Positions 23,094 through 33,607 of a DNA stretch of 64,000 nucleotides are shown here, piece after piece (the first letter of the stretch is position 1; each line of letters starts with the position of its first letter). Source of the DNA: Prunus persica. Its lineage: Eukaryota > Streptophyta > Magnoliopsida > Rosales > Rosaceae. The DNA lies in contig NC_034012.1 of NCBI RefSeq assembly GCF_000346465.2, positions 7,104,800-7,168,799 of the forward strand, in the 5' to 3' direction. A model generated the notes under the pieces. The model made no database searches. It had not been told where the DNA came from and was given only the letters and a program-made list of their open reading frames with translations. The position numbers and the translations under genes are program-made.

Positions 23094-24420
23094 TCCTACA
23101 CCTCAGTTAAAGTCAATATCTTGCATTTATTCATGCATTTAAATCCAAATGAATTTTCTTGTTGAATTTTGATGAAATTGCTAGATAGTTTTTGTTTTTT
23201 TTTTTTTTTGGTTAGAAGAAATTGATAGAGTCAGCAACTTAGATGCTTGACAATGTTCATATACTTTGTTTATGACTGAAATGTAGCACACTGGAAAATT
23301 GACAAAATAAAATACAATATTTTAACGGAGAGTTTGAGATGGAGTAAAGCCTCGCACATATAGGCGGGCTGCAGTGAATTGATTTTATAATAGTCATAGT
23401 ATATTTCTGATTTTGATACAGAAGAAGAAGAGTCCTGATCCAACTTGTCTGTACGCACAAAAACATTTACTAATTAGTTTTGGTTCATGGTTCACATAAA
23501 GGAAGGTAATTGTGAAACACGCAAGGACTTTGACTTTAGGGTTGGTTGGTTTGGGACGCACTTTGAACAAAACTTCCATGAAAAGTTGAAAATTTTCCAT
23601 AAGAACGTTTTTTTATCAAATAAGTGCTTTATGACCCAAACGTTCTTCTAAATTTTTGTGCTAACCGTGTCCAAAGCACTTTTACCCCTTTCAAAAGAAC
23701 CCACGAACAAATATTTTAGTCTAATCAGTGGAAACTAGTACTCCTACAACTTCTTGTGGTGTTTACTGGCGTATTATATATAATATAAGGAAGGTGGTGT
23801 GGGATTGGAAAAGGAGGAGTGAAACTTGAAACAGACTGTCTATCATTAAAAATGGTTCCCAGGGCTAATTACGTGATGAGTCTCTTCATCCTAGTGTTGT
23901 TGTTCTCATCCGAAACAACGTTTGCCAGAGTTTCTTATTTTTCAGAAACCAGTTAGTCTCTTTTCCAAAAATATATATATATATATATATATATACATAC
24001 TATGTATGTTCGTATTCAATGAAACTTCAGTATTTTACCGAAAAACTGTATTCGGATATTTTTATTTATGTATTAAATCTCTCTCTAGAAGGGCCATGTT
24101 TATGTATAATGTATGTATACATTGATCAATTGTTTATTATTAATCAAGTTTTTTATTGTCATTGCAGAGGACAACAAAGGTAGCGAGCTTCTGAGGATGA
24201 ATAATATTAACATGGCAAAGAAAATACGCGGAAATTCAGGCCGAGCTACCGTGCCTTCAGGCATCATCTCATAGAGGAGAGGACCCGTAAGTTTCTGGAT
24301 CGGAAACATTTGCTGACCGGCCCGGACTCAGCTTGCGGTACAATTCTACAGCCCAGGGGCGGCGTCAATGAACAATTAGAGTGGTCAGCTGACCCTTCTC
24401 AAATTTGGCATATATTGTAT
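23094..24420. repeat. Segmental duplication, block 2 (partner 10517-13470)
   Basis: Same order of landmarks as block 1: cctcagttaaag, gcaacttagatgcttgacaatg, gagatggagtaaagcctcgc, cttgtctgt...actaattagttttgg, then the small gene and its 3' flank (ggcccggact, cagctgacccttctca). Direct orientation. Confidence 0.8.
23852..24274 (+). CDS. Small secreted protein, two exons, copy 2
   Basis: Exons 23852-23951 and 24168-24274 give 68 residues. The signal peptide (MVPRANYVMSLFILVLLFSS, probable cleavage after TFA), the RVSYFSET start of the mature part and the segment KDNKGSELLRMNNINMAKK are shared with copy 1 at 12942-13340. The last ~17 residues (IRGNSGRATVPSGIIS) are unrelated in sequence to those of copy 1 although the flanking DNA on both sides is similar. 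The splice sites are conserved; a (TA)n repeat lies in the intron at about 23970-23993, and a tattatatataata TATA-like run lies about 70 bases upstream of the start. No recognised peptide-hormone motif. It is probably a secreted peptide precursor, function unknown. Confidence 0.58.
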
Positions 24421-24429
24421 TTGATTTTT

Positions 24430-25180
24430 ATATTTACCAGTCATAGAATAATATGGAAATATGGTGTGGTTGATCAAGTTTTTTGGAATAACTTTTATTT
24501 AAAAATGAATAAAAAGTATGCTTACTATGTCAGATTCAATCACATCCGTTGATAGTGGGCTAATCCAAAAGTCTAAAATCAAAATTTGAGTAAAAAACAT
24601 AGTATCACGAATCTGCTCTAAAGTTATGCAACTTATATTTTTATTTTGTTTTTTATTTATCAATAACTTAACAAATATTGACTTAAATGAGACTCAAGTA
24701 AAGATCATTGTAATTAAAAACAAAGTGTGGCAATGAGCCTGTCCCCTTGCACCCAAGTTTGAATTTCCTCTCCATATATCAGATTAATTTAGTCTAATTT
24801 AGTAAATATTACTTCTATTAAAAAAACAGAATATGGACGTGTAACGTGTGCATCACATATATAACATGCTCTCTCCATTTATAAAGAATAAAAAGTAAAA
24901 ATTTAGGGGCTCCTTAGAAAGTTCAACATGGGAATCATGGCCTCTTTTCTTCTCTATTAATCATCCATTCTAATATTATGATGAGTGCTCATAATATTGA
25001 GACACTAAAGTCACCAACGATTGCTCATAAAGTCTATCCATCCATAAACACAAGGTACAATCCATCTAAAGAAAGGAACCCTGTGGGTGTGATGAACAAT
25101 TGGAACAAAATTATTTCATAATAATTTCTAAAAAGCACTTGTTTCATTCGGCTAAAGCATAAACTAGTAACAGACATAAC
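24430..25180. other. Intergenic, no gene seen
   Basis: AT-rich sequence between block 2 and the 3' end of the IMP dehydrogenase gene. No family resemblance in any frame. Confidence 0.6.
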
Positions 25181-25431
25181 TTAATACATCAAACTAGTTA
25201 TATATGTCCCACTTAAAAAGTGCAGGGTCAAACAAGATGCAGTAGATATGGAAGCTCTCATGGTAACCAACAAAAAGCCAGAGAACTGTTTAAGACCAAA
25301 ACTTTTGCTGCTCAACTGACAATCGATCCTTGTCACTCGTGCAAAATTGGTGATATTTGGTTGCAGAATGAAACATGGAGGGATTGCGAGAGGCGGCACC
25401 AACAGCAACCAAGGATGAAGAGATGTATCCA

Positions 25432-28400
25432 TCAAAATGACTTCTTCTCATAAGAAACCAGCCCATGAACTCCACCTTCTACTTGTGCTGCTCCTGTTCT
25501 TACCTGCACAATAAAATACATTATCAACTGACTGAGAAAACCGCATTAGTTCTTAATACGACCGCCATAACATCCCAGGTTCCATAAGCAAATGTTCATA
25601 CTAAGAATTGGTATGACAGATATAACACCTACACCTTTGATGTAAAAGTACACCCAGCTAATTGGAGCCTAAAATTGTGAATGTCTAGGTTAAGTGATCG
25701 ACCATTTCAGCACATTAAAGGCCATGAAAGCCGCCGCAAATACTTTTGACATATCCAGCTGACCCTCAGGGGACCACATTAGCCATATTAGCCCTAATTT
25801 GGACTTTAAAGGGGCCCTGAACTTAACTCCATACTCTCTGTTGTATATGACTGACACCCAATAGTAGTATTCTAGACTAATGTTTCTTTCTCACTTTTGT
25901 TGGTAGTTCCACTTGAGAGTGGCGAACTAGAATACAAAAGGTAGATGGAACAGACAAGAAGAGTGAGTTATTGCAAGAGTCATCGATTACACCACCATTT
26001 CTCATTAAAGCATAGAACTGAAATGACGTTCTTGATAATAATGCCATGAATAACACAACTACTTATGCAAAATGGACTCCATACCTCTAGCCTTAAAACG
26101 CTTGTTCTTAGGAGGTCGTGACCAGATTGCAGAGAAGAAGCACCAAGATCTTGGAAACCTTGTTTCACAGCTTGGATTGTGTAAGGTATGAACTTCAAAA
26201 CAGAACCTTTGTCTGCAACTGCCCCAACCACCCCCTGTGCAATTTTCAGCTTAGCTGTATCACCCAAGTACCTTTGGTCACTGCCTTTTGTCATTGCTTC
26301 AAGAGATCCCATGCCTCGATATTTTTTTATTCGATGACCATTCTGATACAGAGAAATGAAATTACTTATATTACAGACACTGTTTCCTCAGTACAGGTTA
26401 AGCATACTGATAGCTAAATCAACAATAACAAAGAAATAACAAAAGCAAGTATGCTGAAAAAAGCCAGTACAACTACGTATGGTACATAATTAGAATTATG
26501 AATATTGTTTAAGGAAAGATGTGCACATCAAAAGCGCCTCAGTACCAATCAAAACAACCAGACAAATCTTCTAAAAGAAATATGGCCCAGAGAAACAAAG
26601 CTGTGGAAATTCTTGTCCACACAAGCTATAAGGTTAAATATTCAATTTTTTTTAATCATCAACAACATAACAGAGAAACTAAAACACGTCGAAGTGAGAG
26701 AGGGAGAGAGAGGCTGCCAACAAATATAACTTAACATCCAAGAATTACACATCGTGTGTATGGTGGGTTTAATAAGCACACCAAAATCAAAACAATAATA
26801 AAAAATTCAATCAATTGCTCCCTACATGATAATAACTAACAGGCAAGAAATGCTCTGTCCATCCGTGGGTAGTACAGTACCCCCGCTATAAGTTCAGCTT
26901 TAACACGCATCCACGAGAATCCAAGACTGCACTTAGGCCTCGAACTTGTGAAGTTCTAGTCATCACAGAGAGAGTCCATGTGAACATGCCAATGATATTC
27001 CTAAAGATGTGAAAGCACAAAAAATCGATGGCAAGCCAAACACACAGCAATCAAGTAAAACTATATATACAATTATAGCTGAAGCAGTCCAAAAAGGATG
27101 AGAAATAAGTCAGGATATGTGGAAAATTTAGGAACACATGGCGTCATGCTAAGTTTCTTTACACATTCATAATTCAAATATTTTGTAAACCTGAGTACTA
27201 ACCTCCTTCAGCTCTCAAAAAATCATCAAAATAATTCAATGAAATACAAAAAAACATATTCAAGTAACACTCACACGGGGTAGAAGTGTGAAAGTAAAGT
27301 TTTAATTTCTAGTGTAAGCAGCATATCTGTTCTGGCAATAAAAGATGCGTCATCTCCCTGACATACCTGATACTCATAAGCCCCAGGAGCCTCAGTGCTT
27401 CCAGCTAAGTAGCTTCCCATCATGACAGTTGACGCCCCAAGGACCAAAGCCTTGACAATGTGTCCAGAATTGGAAATTCCACCATCAGCAATGACAGGCA
27501 CACCACTTTGTGAAGCAATAGATGCAACCTTGTAAACAGCAGTTGCCTGAAACATATTTACCAAAACCGAAACAACTTTAATAAGAAAATGGTATAACTA
27601 TCAGCAACCCTTAAAAAGAACAAACCCTTGTAACCAATACAGAACTTCTAATCCATTCACCTCCAGATTCTACAAAATCTTAATTTAACCACCACCAGTC
27701 ATAACACAACCTAAAGCGTCATTCACAAAAACAAGTAAACAAAAAAAAAATGTATTTTTATACCTGCCCCCGCCCGACGGCGCAGACCTCTTGTGTGGTA
27801 CAAATGGAGCCAGATCCCATTCCAACCCTCAACCCATCAACACCAGCCTGAATCAAATTCTGCGCCTGACTCACCGTCACCACATTCCCACCAACCACAT
27901 CCAAATTCGAGTAAGTTTTCTTCACATACTTAATCATCTCAATCTGATAAATGGAGTTCCCCTGAGAGCTGTCCAACACCACCACATCAACCCCTGCCTT
28001 CACCAACCCCTCCAATCTCTCCTTATCTGTCTCCCTTGTCCCGATGGCCGCCCCGACCCGCCACGCCCCGTTGGGCCCCACCGTCCCCACCCCCAATTTC
28101 GGGTACCCTTTAATCCTCTCCACCTCCTCCTTCGCCACCACATCCACAACCTCATCGTCCCTCACAGTAGCCACCACATCTCGCCTTTTCTCCTCCATGT
28201 GCTCCCCAATCCGCCCCAAATCGTAACTCCACGGCACCGTGAAGTCCGTACAGTTCACCATGTAATCGTAAATCTTCACCTCCTTGTCTCCTAATGTCGC
28301 CCAATCTCTACCCGCCACGTACCCCAAAAGCTTCGAACTGGGACTCCCATTCTCAGTGACCAGGACGTAGGGGTTGGAAGAGTCGAAGACGTCATCGGAT

Positions 28401-28759
28401 TGGATTCGATCGCTTGGGGATTTGAAAACGGGATTGGAGAGAACCGGGACGCGGCGGGATTTGACGGCTTTAACCATGTGGGCTTGCTCAGACGGCGTCG
28501 TGTTGGAGTGGATGATGCCGATGCCACCGAGGGCGGCCATGGAAATGGCCATGTGGGCCTCGGTGACGGTGTCCATGGGGGACGAGACGCAGGGGATCGA
28601 GAGAGGGACGCGACGGCTGAGTCTGGTGGCCAAATGGACGGAGTCGGTGGGGAAGTCGATGTAGTGAGGAAGGAAGATGACGTCATCGTAGGTGTAGGAG
28701 TAGCCCTGGTTGAAGAGCCGATCGGAGGAGAAGCCGTCTTCGAAGATTGAACTTGACAT
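25432..28759 (-). CDS. IMPDH: Inosine-5'-monophosphate dehydrogenase
   Basis: Four exons, 28759-27764, 27546-27367, 26342-26085 and 25503-25432, give 501 residues, the usual length in plants. The enzyme oxidises IMP to XMP with NAD+, the rate-limiting step of guanine nucleotide synthesis, in the cytosol. Seen: the N-terminal barrel start ([28 protein letters not shown]), a CBS-pair insertion around residues 110-220, [14 protein letters not shown], and the active-site loop [13 protein letters not shown] with the catalytic Cys at about 320, close to the first splice site ([11 protein letters not shown]). Exon 2 carries [16 protein letters not shown], exon 3 the flap [16 protein letters not shown] and exon 4 the C-terminal [10 protein letters not shown]. 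All junctions are in frame. The first exon is GC-rich compared with its surroundings. Confidence 0.96.
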
Positions 28760-30248
28760 TGCGGCGGTTGGGGCGGTGGCTGTAGGGGCGGCGGCGGCTG
28801 CTAGGGAGAGAAAGAGAGAGTTGGGAAGCTAGGATATAGGGGAGAGGAGAAAATAAAGAAGTAGGGGTATAGGGGCGTGAGTTGGAAGCGCCTAGTGCGT
28901 TGCGAAATTATGGAGGGAAACCTCCAAATTTATTGGTTGGGTGCGAGCGGGTGCATGGTACTCACTGTTCCTCTTTTGCCTCTTTATTTTTTTACGTGAT
29001 TTATTTTCATGTTAGCTTTATACATGTATCAATCAAGAAGCTAAAGCAAAGTCATTGAGCCCTTTTGTGTTGCTCTTTCTTTTCCTTGTGTAAAGTTGTT
29101 TACTTTAATTCATTCTTCCGACTCCAAAGTGAGGTTTAGTATATAATAACATCCTTAGTGGTCGACAATGGCATAAATTTGAGTAAATTTTTAAGTGGGT
29201 CATCATAGATAAATAAATAAATAACATAATTTGATACATATAAGATAAGATTAATCTTCTAGTAGATTAGCCACGTGGCCACATTAGTATATGAGTTTCC
29301 AAGTCTTGGGATAATATATATTAATAAATAGATAAAACCTTGTCATGGTAGGTAGGTTACAAGGAGGGGGTGGGCACGGGTGAGGGGTTTGGAACGGTAG
29401 AGAGCTTTTTCATTAACAGTATTAAATCTCTTAGTAGAGTAATTTCTCTTCCGTTAATCAATCGTTAAGCCATTTAACCGGTTGGTTGATTAGAGTTTAG
29501 GGTCGGTTGATTAGGGTTAATCAATCATCAATCATTAAGCCATTGAATCAATATTTTCTCTTCCGTTGATTAACTGTAAGTTTAGTTCGGATTGGTTCAA
29601 TAAGTCATTAAAAAAATACCAATAATCCAATTTATCTAAGTAAGAAATGAAATAAATTAAAATTAAAGTTACAAACCAACATAAGACAGATTCCAAATCC
29701 CTTATTCCTTGATGCACTTACTGTTTTAAAAATTATTTATAACATAAATAAAAAAAAGCAATAAGGAACATAATGCCTTCTACTGTTTTAGCACCAGCAA
29801 AGGCAAATGAATCAATCTTAGCAATAAGGAACATAATCCCTTCTACTTTTTATATTGGATTTGGCAAAGCAAATACTTTGCCCATTGTGATCAGTTGATT
29901 CATTTGCCTTTCAACCTTAAAAAAAAAAGTTTGCTTTGCTCCAAATTATGGATCGTCTGTTTCTCTTTCTAGTTGTACTGGTGGAATGCTTATACACAGC
30001 AGAGGCAGAGAGAGAGAGAGAAAAAAGACCCACAATCTGTAGCAGGAAAGTTATTGAAATCTACATTCATCAGTGAGCAACCAGTAACCTACATAATTTT
30101 TACTTACAAAATTCCTGTTCAAATTATGGTCACATACACCGAAATTTTGTACCTTTCGTGTCGATAAATTGAAAAGGAAAAAAGAAAAAAGAAAAAAGAA
30201 AAAAAATGATCTGCATTGTGATTGTGATTGTGATCTTGTCTCCTCTGA
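28760..30248. other. Intergenic region upstream of IMPDH
   Basis: 28760-28830 is the likely IMPDH 5' untranslated region (ggcggcggcggctgctaggg). Further right are short repeats: cttccgttaatcaatcgttaagccat and related copies at 29448-29580, and agcaataaggaacataat...ccttctact at 29758 and 29818. No gene is seen. Confidence 0.5.
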
Positions 30249-31590
30249 TCAATAATAGACAAAGTGGCACCCATCATAGCCTGTGGAAGAAGACATCACC
30301 AAAGATAATGGATCAGTATTTATATAACCTAAAATGCTTATAAACAAATACTAAGTTTCTTTGTTGTGTGGGTATAATAATAGTTTTGAAAGAAATGCAC
30401 CATTGATTTATAAACTTACTTGGATCGACAGTGACTAGCATGCCAGTTCCTCCAAACTCACAAGTGCCACCAGCAACCTTCGTCCTTTGCCAGAAGCTAT
30501 TGAAGGCATAGGAAGCATGGGCAAACAATGAGTTGGGCTCAAAGCACGGCCCACTGGGCTGAATGGGCCCGCAATCCGCTCCCGATCCACAAGCATAATT
30601 CATAGCTTCTTGAATGATTGGGTCGGGCACTGACGGCTTAGCTACGCACCACAGGGCCGCCTTTGGGCCTCTTTTCGGGGTCGGTGGTGTGGTCGGTGGG
30701 GGGAAGATAATAGGAGGCTCGAACACCGGTGGGCTTGGCTGAAACCCGAAAGGAGATGGCACCGAAGAAGGTGGGTTTGGGACAAGGGCCGGCGGGCTGG
30801 GCTCATAATCAGGTGGGCTTGGGATATAGATAGTGGGACTAGGTATAAAGTCTGGTGGGCTTGGGACTATGACAGTTGGGCTTGGGACGGTTTCGGGTGG
30901 ATTAGGAGTGGATTCGGGTGGGCCTGGTATAATAATTGTTGGACTTGGGAAGGTTACGGGTGGATTCGGAGTAGAGATAGATTCTGGTGGGCCTGGGATA
31001 ATGATAATTGGGCTTGCTGGTGGGCTTTGAAAAGGAAGGATTGGTGGATAGAGTGTTGATGGAGTAGGGGTAAAAATTGTAGAAGGGGTTTGTGGGGTAT
31101 TGGGTGCAGTTGTACAATAAGGAGGTGCATTTTCAGGCAAGGAAATTGGAGCCAATGAATCATAAGGTGGCAATGTAAGTGGTGAGCTCACACCATAGGG
31201 CTGGATTTCCTTTGATCCCTCCAATGGAAAATCAATTTGCTTAATTAACTTCAAATTCTTTGCAGCTTTGAGAAACAGACTTCTCTGGTGTGCTGGACTT
31301 GGAACAGCTTTTAGTAATCTCATTGATCTTCTTGCCTCTGCCAAAACATTTAGGCTTATCAACTAAACTTCAAATCATCTCAAAATTCAGTGTCTCCAAG
31401 TGAGGCTTACAATGCCATTTGATAAACTTTATTGTCTCCTGCATCTAATTAGTAAAACAAAATAGGTTAAATACGACGGGTTGTAAATTCTTTAAAGAAG
31501 AGGCTTACCACATTGATAGAAGGAAATAGTTGCCAGAGCCAAATAGAGAAAAAGAATGCAAATCCTAGTGTGCTCTTTGTTTGTGGCCAT
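30249..31590 (-). CDS. X8 (CBM43) domain protein with long proline-rich linker
   Basis: Three exons, 31590-31509, 31337-30420 and 30280-30249, give 343 residues. A signal peptide (MATNKEHTRICILFLYLALA) is followed by a basic stretch, then about 170 residues rich in Pro, Ser and Thr with recurrent PSPP/PNPP units (IPGPPES, VPSPPDF, IPSPPDY), then a C-terminal X8 domain from about 258: ALWCVAKPSVPDPIIQEAMN, CGSGADC, GPCFEPNSLFAHASYAFN, GGTCEFGGTGMLVTVDPSYDGCHF. Six cysteines of the domain are present. X8/CBM43 binds beta-1,3-glucan (callose), so a cell-wall or plasmodesmal role is likely. The protein ends right after the domain (VYY), with no hydrophobic tail, so a GPI anchor is not expected, unlike PDCB proteins. 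The last exon encodes only ten codons plus a split Ser. Confidence 0.9.
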
Positions 31591-31599
31591 GACTTGCAA

Positions 31600-33540
31600 C
31601 AATACCCAAAACTCCAAGTTAAGCTTATTCTTCTCCTTTTGCTCCAATTCCCACAAAACCCAAAGACTAGAAGCAGGCAGAGGCAGGCATGCAGAAGAAG
31701 CTTTTGAATATATAGAGAGGCTAGCCAAGGCAGCCTTGGACCTCGCTAGAATTGCCCAAAAGAAAGGGTAAATGGTAGACAATTGGCTAATTAAGTTGGC
31801 CATAAAGATTGATTCTTTAGCAGTCCAACTTTCAGTCACTTTGCTCAGAAATGTGTGAATGAAGAAATACAAAAAGGGTCAAAAGGGTCTATGAGAATGT
31901 GTATTTTATTGGAAGGTGAATTGTTCGGTCACAGCCTGCATAAACATCTTTTTGCCTCATTAACAGTTTTGCATGCAGAAAACCATGGAATATATGCTTG
32001 CTTGATCTTGGAAAAAATGAAAGTGTGGTTTTTTCTGCACTTTTGTGTTGCTTGCTTTCTACTCAAAGCTCTCTCTCTCTCTAAGTGGGGAAAACCAAAC
32101 CAAGATACAAAGGTGTATATGCGATATTCAAATCAAACTGGTTTTTTTTTTCTTCTTCTGTTCTCTCAGAATGCTTGTGACAATCATTTTTGTTCTGATT
32201 CATACCCGCTTGGATTTGCTTTCTCCAAATTATTTTTACATCTTTAGTTAAAAGTACATGTGTGCAGGCTTGATTATCAAAACATATAATGCCTTTAACA
32301 TGTTATTGCCTTTGTCCTAATTATGAAACATCAAGTTTAAAAGTACATTTGCAGGTTTGATTATGAAACATAATGCCTTTAACAAATTGCTCCCAGAGGT
32401 TATTCTGAACACCATGTCCCCAACAAGGATTACTTATAATCTATTGGATCTCTGCAGAATGAAGGGTGCTTAGTGCTCTAATGCTCTTGACAAATCTAGA
32501 AATTAAGGCAATGCCATATTCCTTAAGCGTGGAAAAGTGAACTTGTAGATCGAGTACATACATGTAACATGCAGCAAAAGGCAGTCTCATAGCCTTGAGA
32601 TTTTAGAAACAAACTCCCCCTCCATGTTCTTTTATTCGGGGTAGCTTCCAATCAACCTAGTATTAGATTCAAAAGCTTAGTTAATCAATATGGTACGAGC
32701 TTGTAGTTCAAGTGATTAAAAGTGTTCATTTATGCATCTGAAAGTCATGTGCTATGTTATGTGTGATCGACCTAAGCTGAATGTTGGTTCAATTTTGAAG
32801 CTTGACTTAGGTTCATCGTGAAGTTCTAAGTGTTATCAAAATTGCTGATTTGTTCGATACATATGGGTTACTAAACGATCTCCAATTTGATTGTTTTTAT
32901 ATAATTTAAAAATTATCCTTAAATTGTGATTTAGGAAATGCATAATTTCGATTATGACATATATATAGTGAAGATTCGTTAATCACAACCGGATAAACCA
33001 TACACCTATATATGGTCCTTGTTAGACATGCTCATAATCAAATTGCATAAGCTTTAACTCTTCATCATAAACACAAATCTCTATAAATCATTATATCATC
33101 CAAACACAAGCTCAAATGGTGAGCTTCTTTCAATTTTAAAAGGTCTAATCTTCAATATGAACAAAGCAATCAAATTATACACACTGTTTTTCAGAAGATC
33201 GTTTTTCTTTTTAAATCACATAAACAAACTTACCTTGTTACACGCATCCACATTTTATACGTATTTTGCTAATCTCATTGTCATATACGGTATACGATGT
33301 AAAAATAGGATTTACCCCTACAAAAATAAACATTACCAAGTTACCAACTAAACTACCAAGGTAAATTTTGGAAGTTAAACCAAAAGGTTGACGGTATGGC
33401 CTGGAGTGTTAAAACGAGACTTTCAGCTCTTTGCGTCACAGTACAGTAACGGTGCCTGCCCATTGACACTTCAGTCTGCTGGTTCTTGAAAGCTAGGGTT
33501 TAAGCTCTGCTGTGAAGAGGGGCATTTTTTCAACTGTCAG
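31600..33540. other. Intergenic, no gene seen
   Basis: This holds the upstream region of the X8 gene and the promoter side of the PPR gene. A short duplicated phrase (aaagtacat..gcaggtttgattat..aaacataatgcctttaac) occurs at about 32250 and 32338. Short frames such as 31855-32247 show no family. A likely 5' UTR of the PPR gene begins after about 33480, with a possible donor aggtaagc near 33540. Confidence 0.5.
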
Positions 33541-33607
33541 GTAAGCATTCAAACTCTATAAACCCTAAATTTGATCCGAAATCATAGTTCTGTATAACCA
33601 GAACTCA

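Noticed and set aside
27791..28294. 167-codon His/Pro-rich frame opposite IMPDH
   Set aside because: Antisense shadow of GC-rich IMPDH exon 1.
30833..31030. Gly-rich frame opposite the X8 gene
   Set aside because: Antisense shadow of the proline-rich linker.
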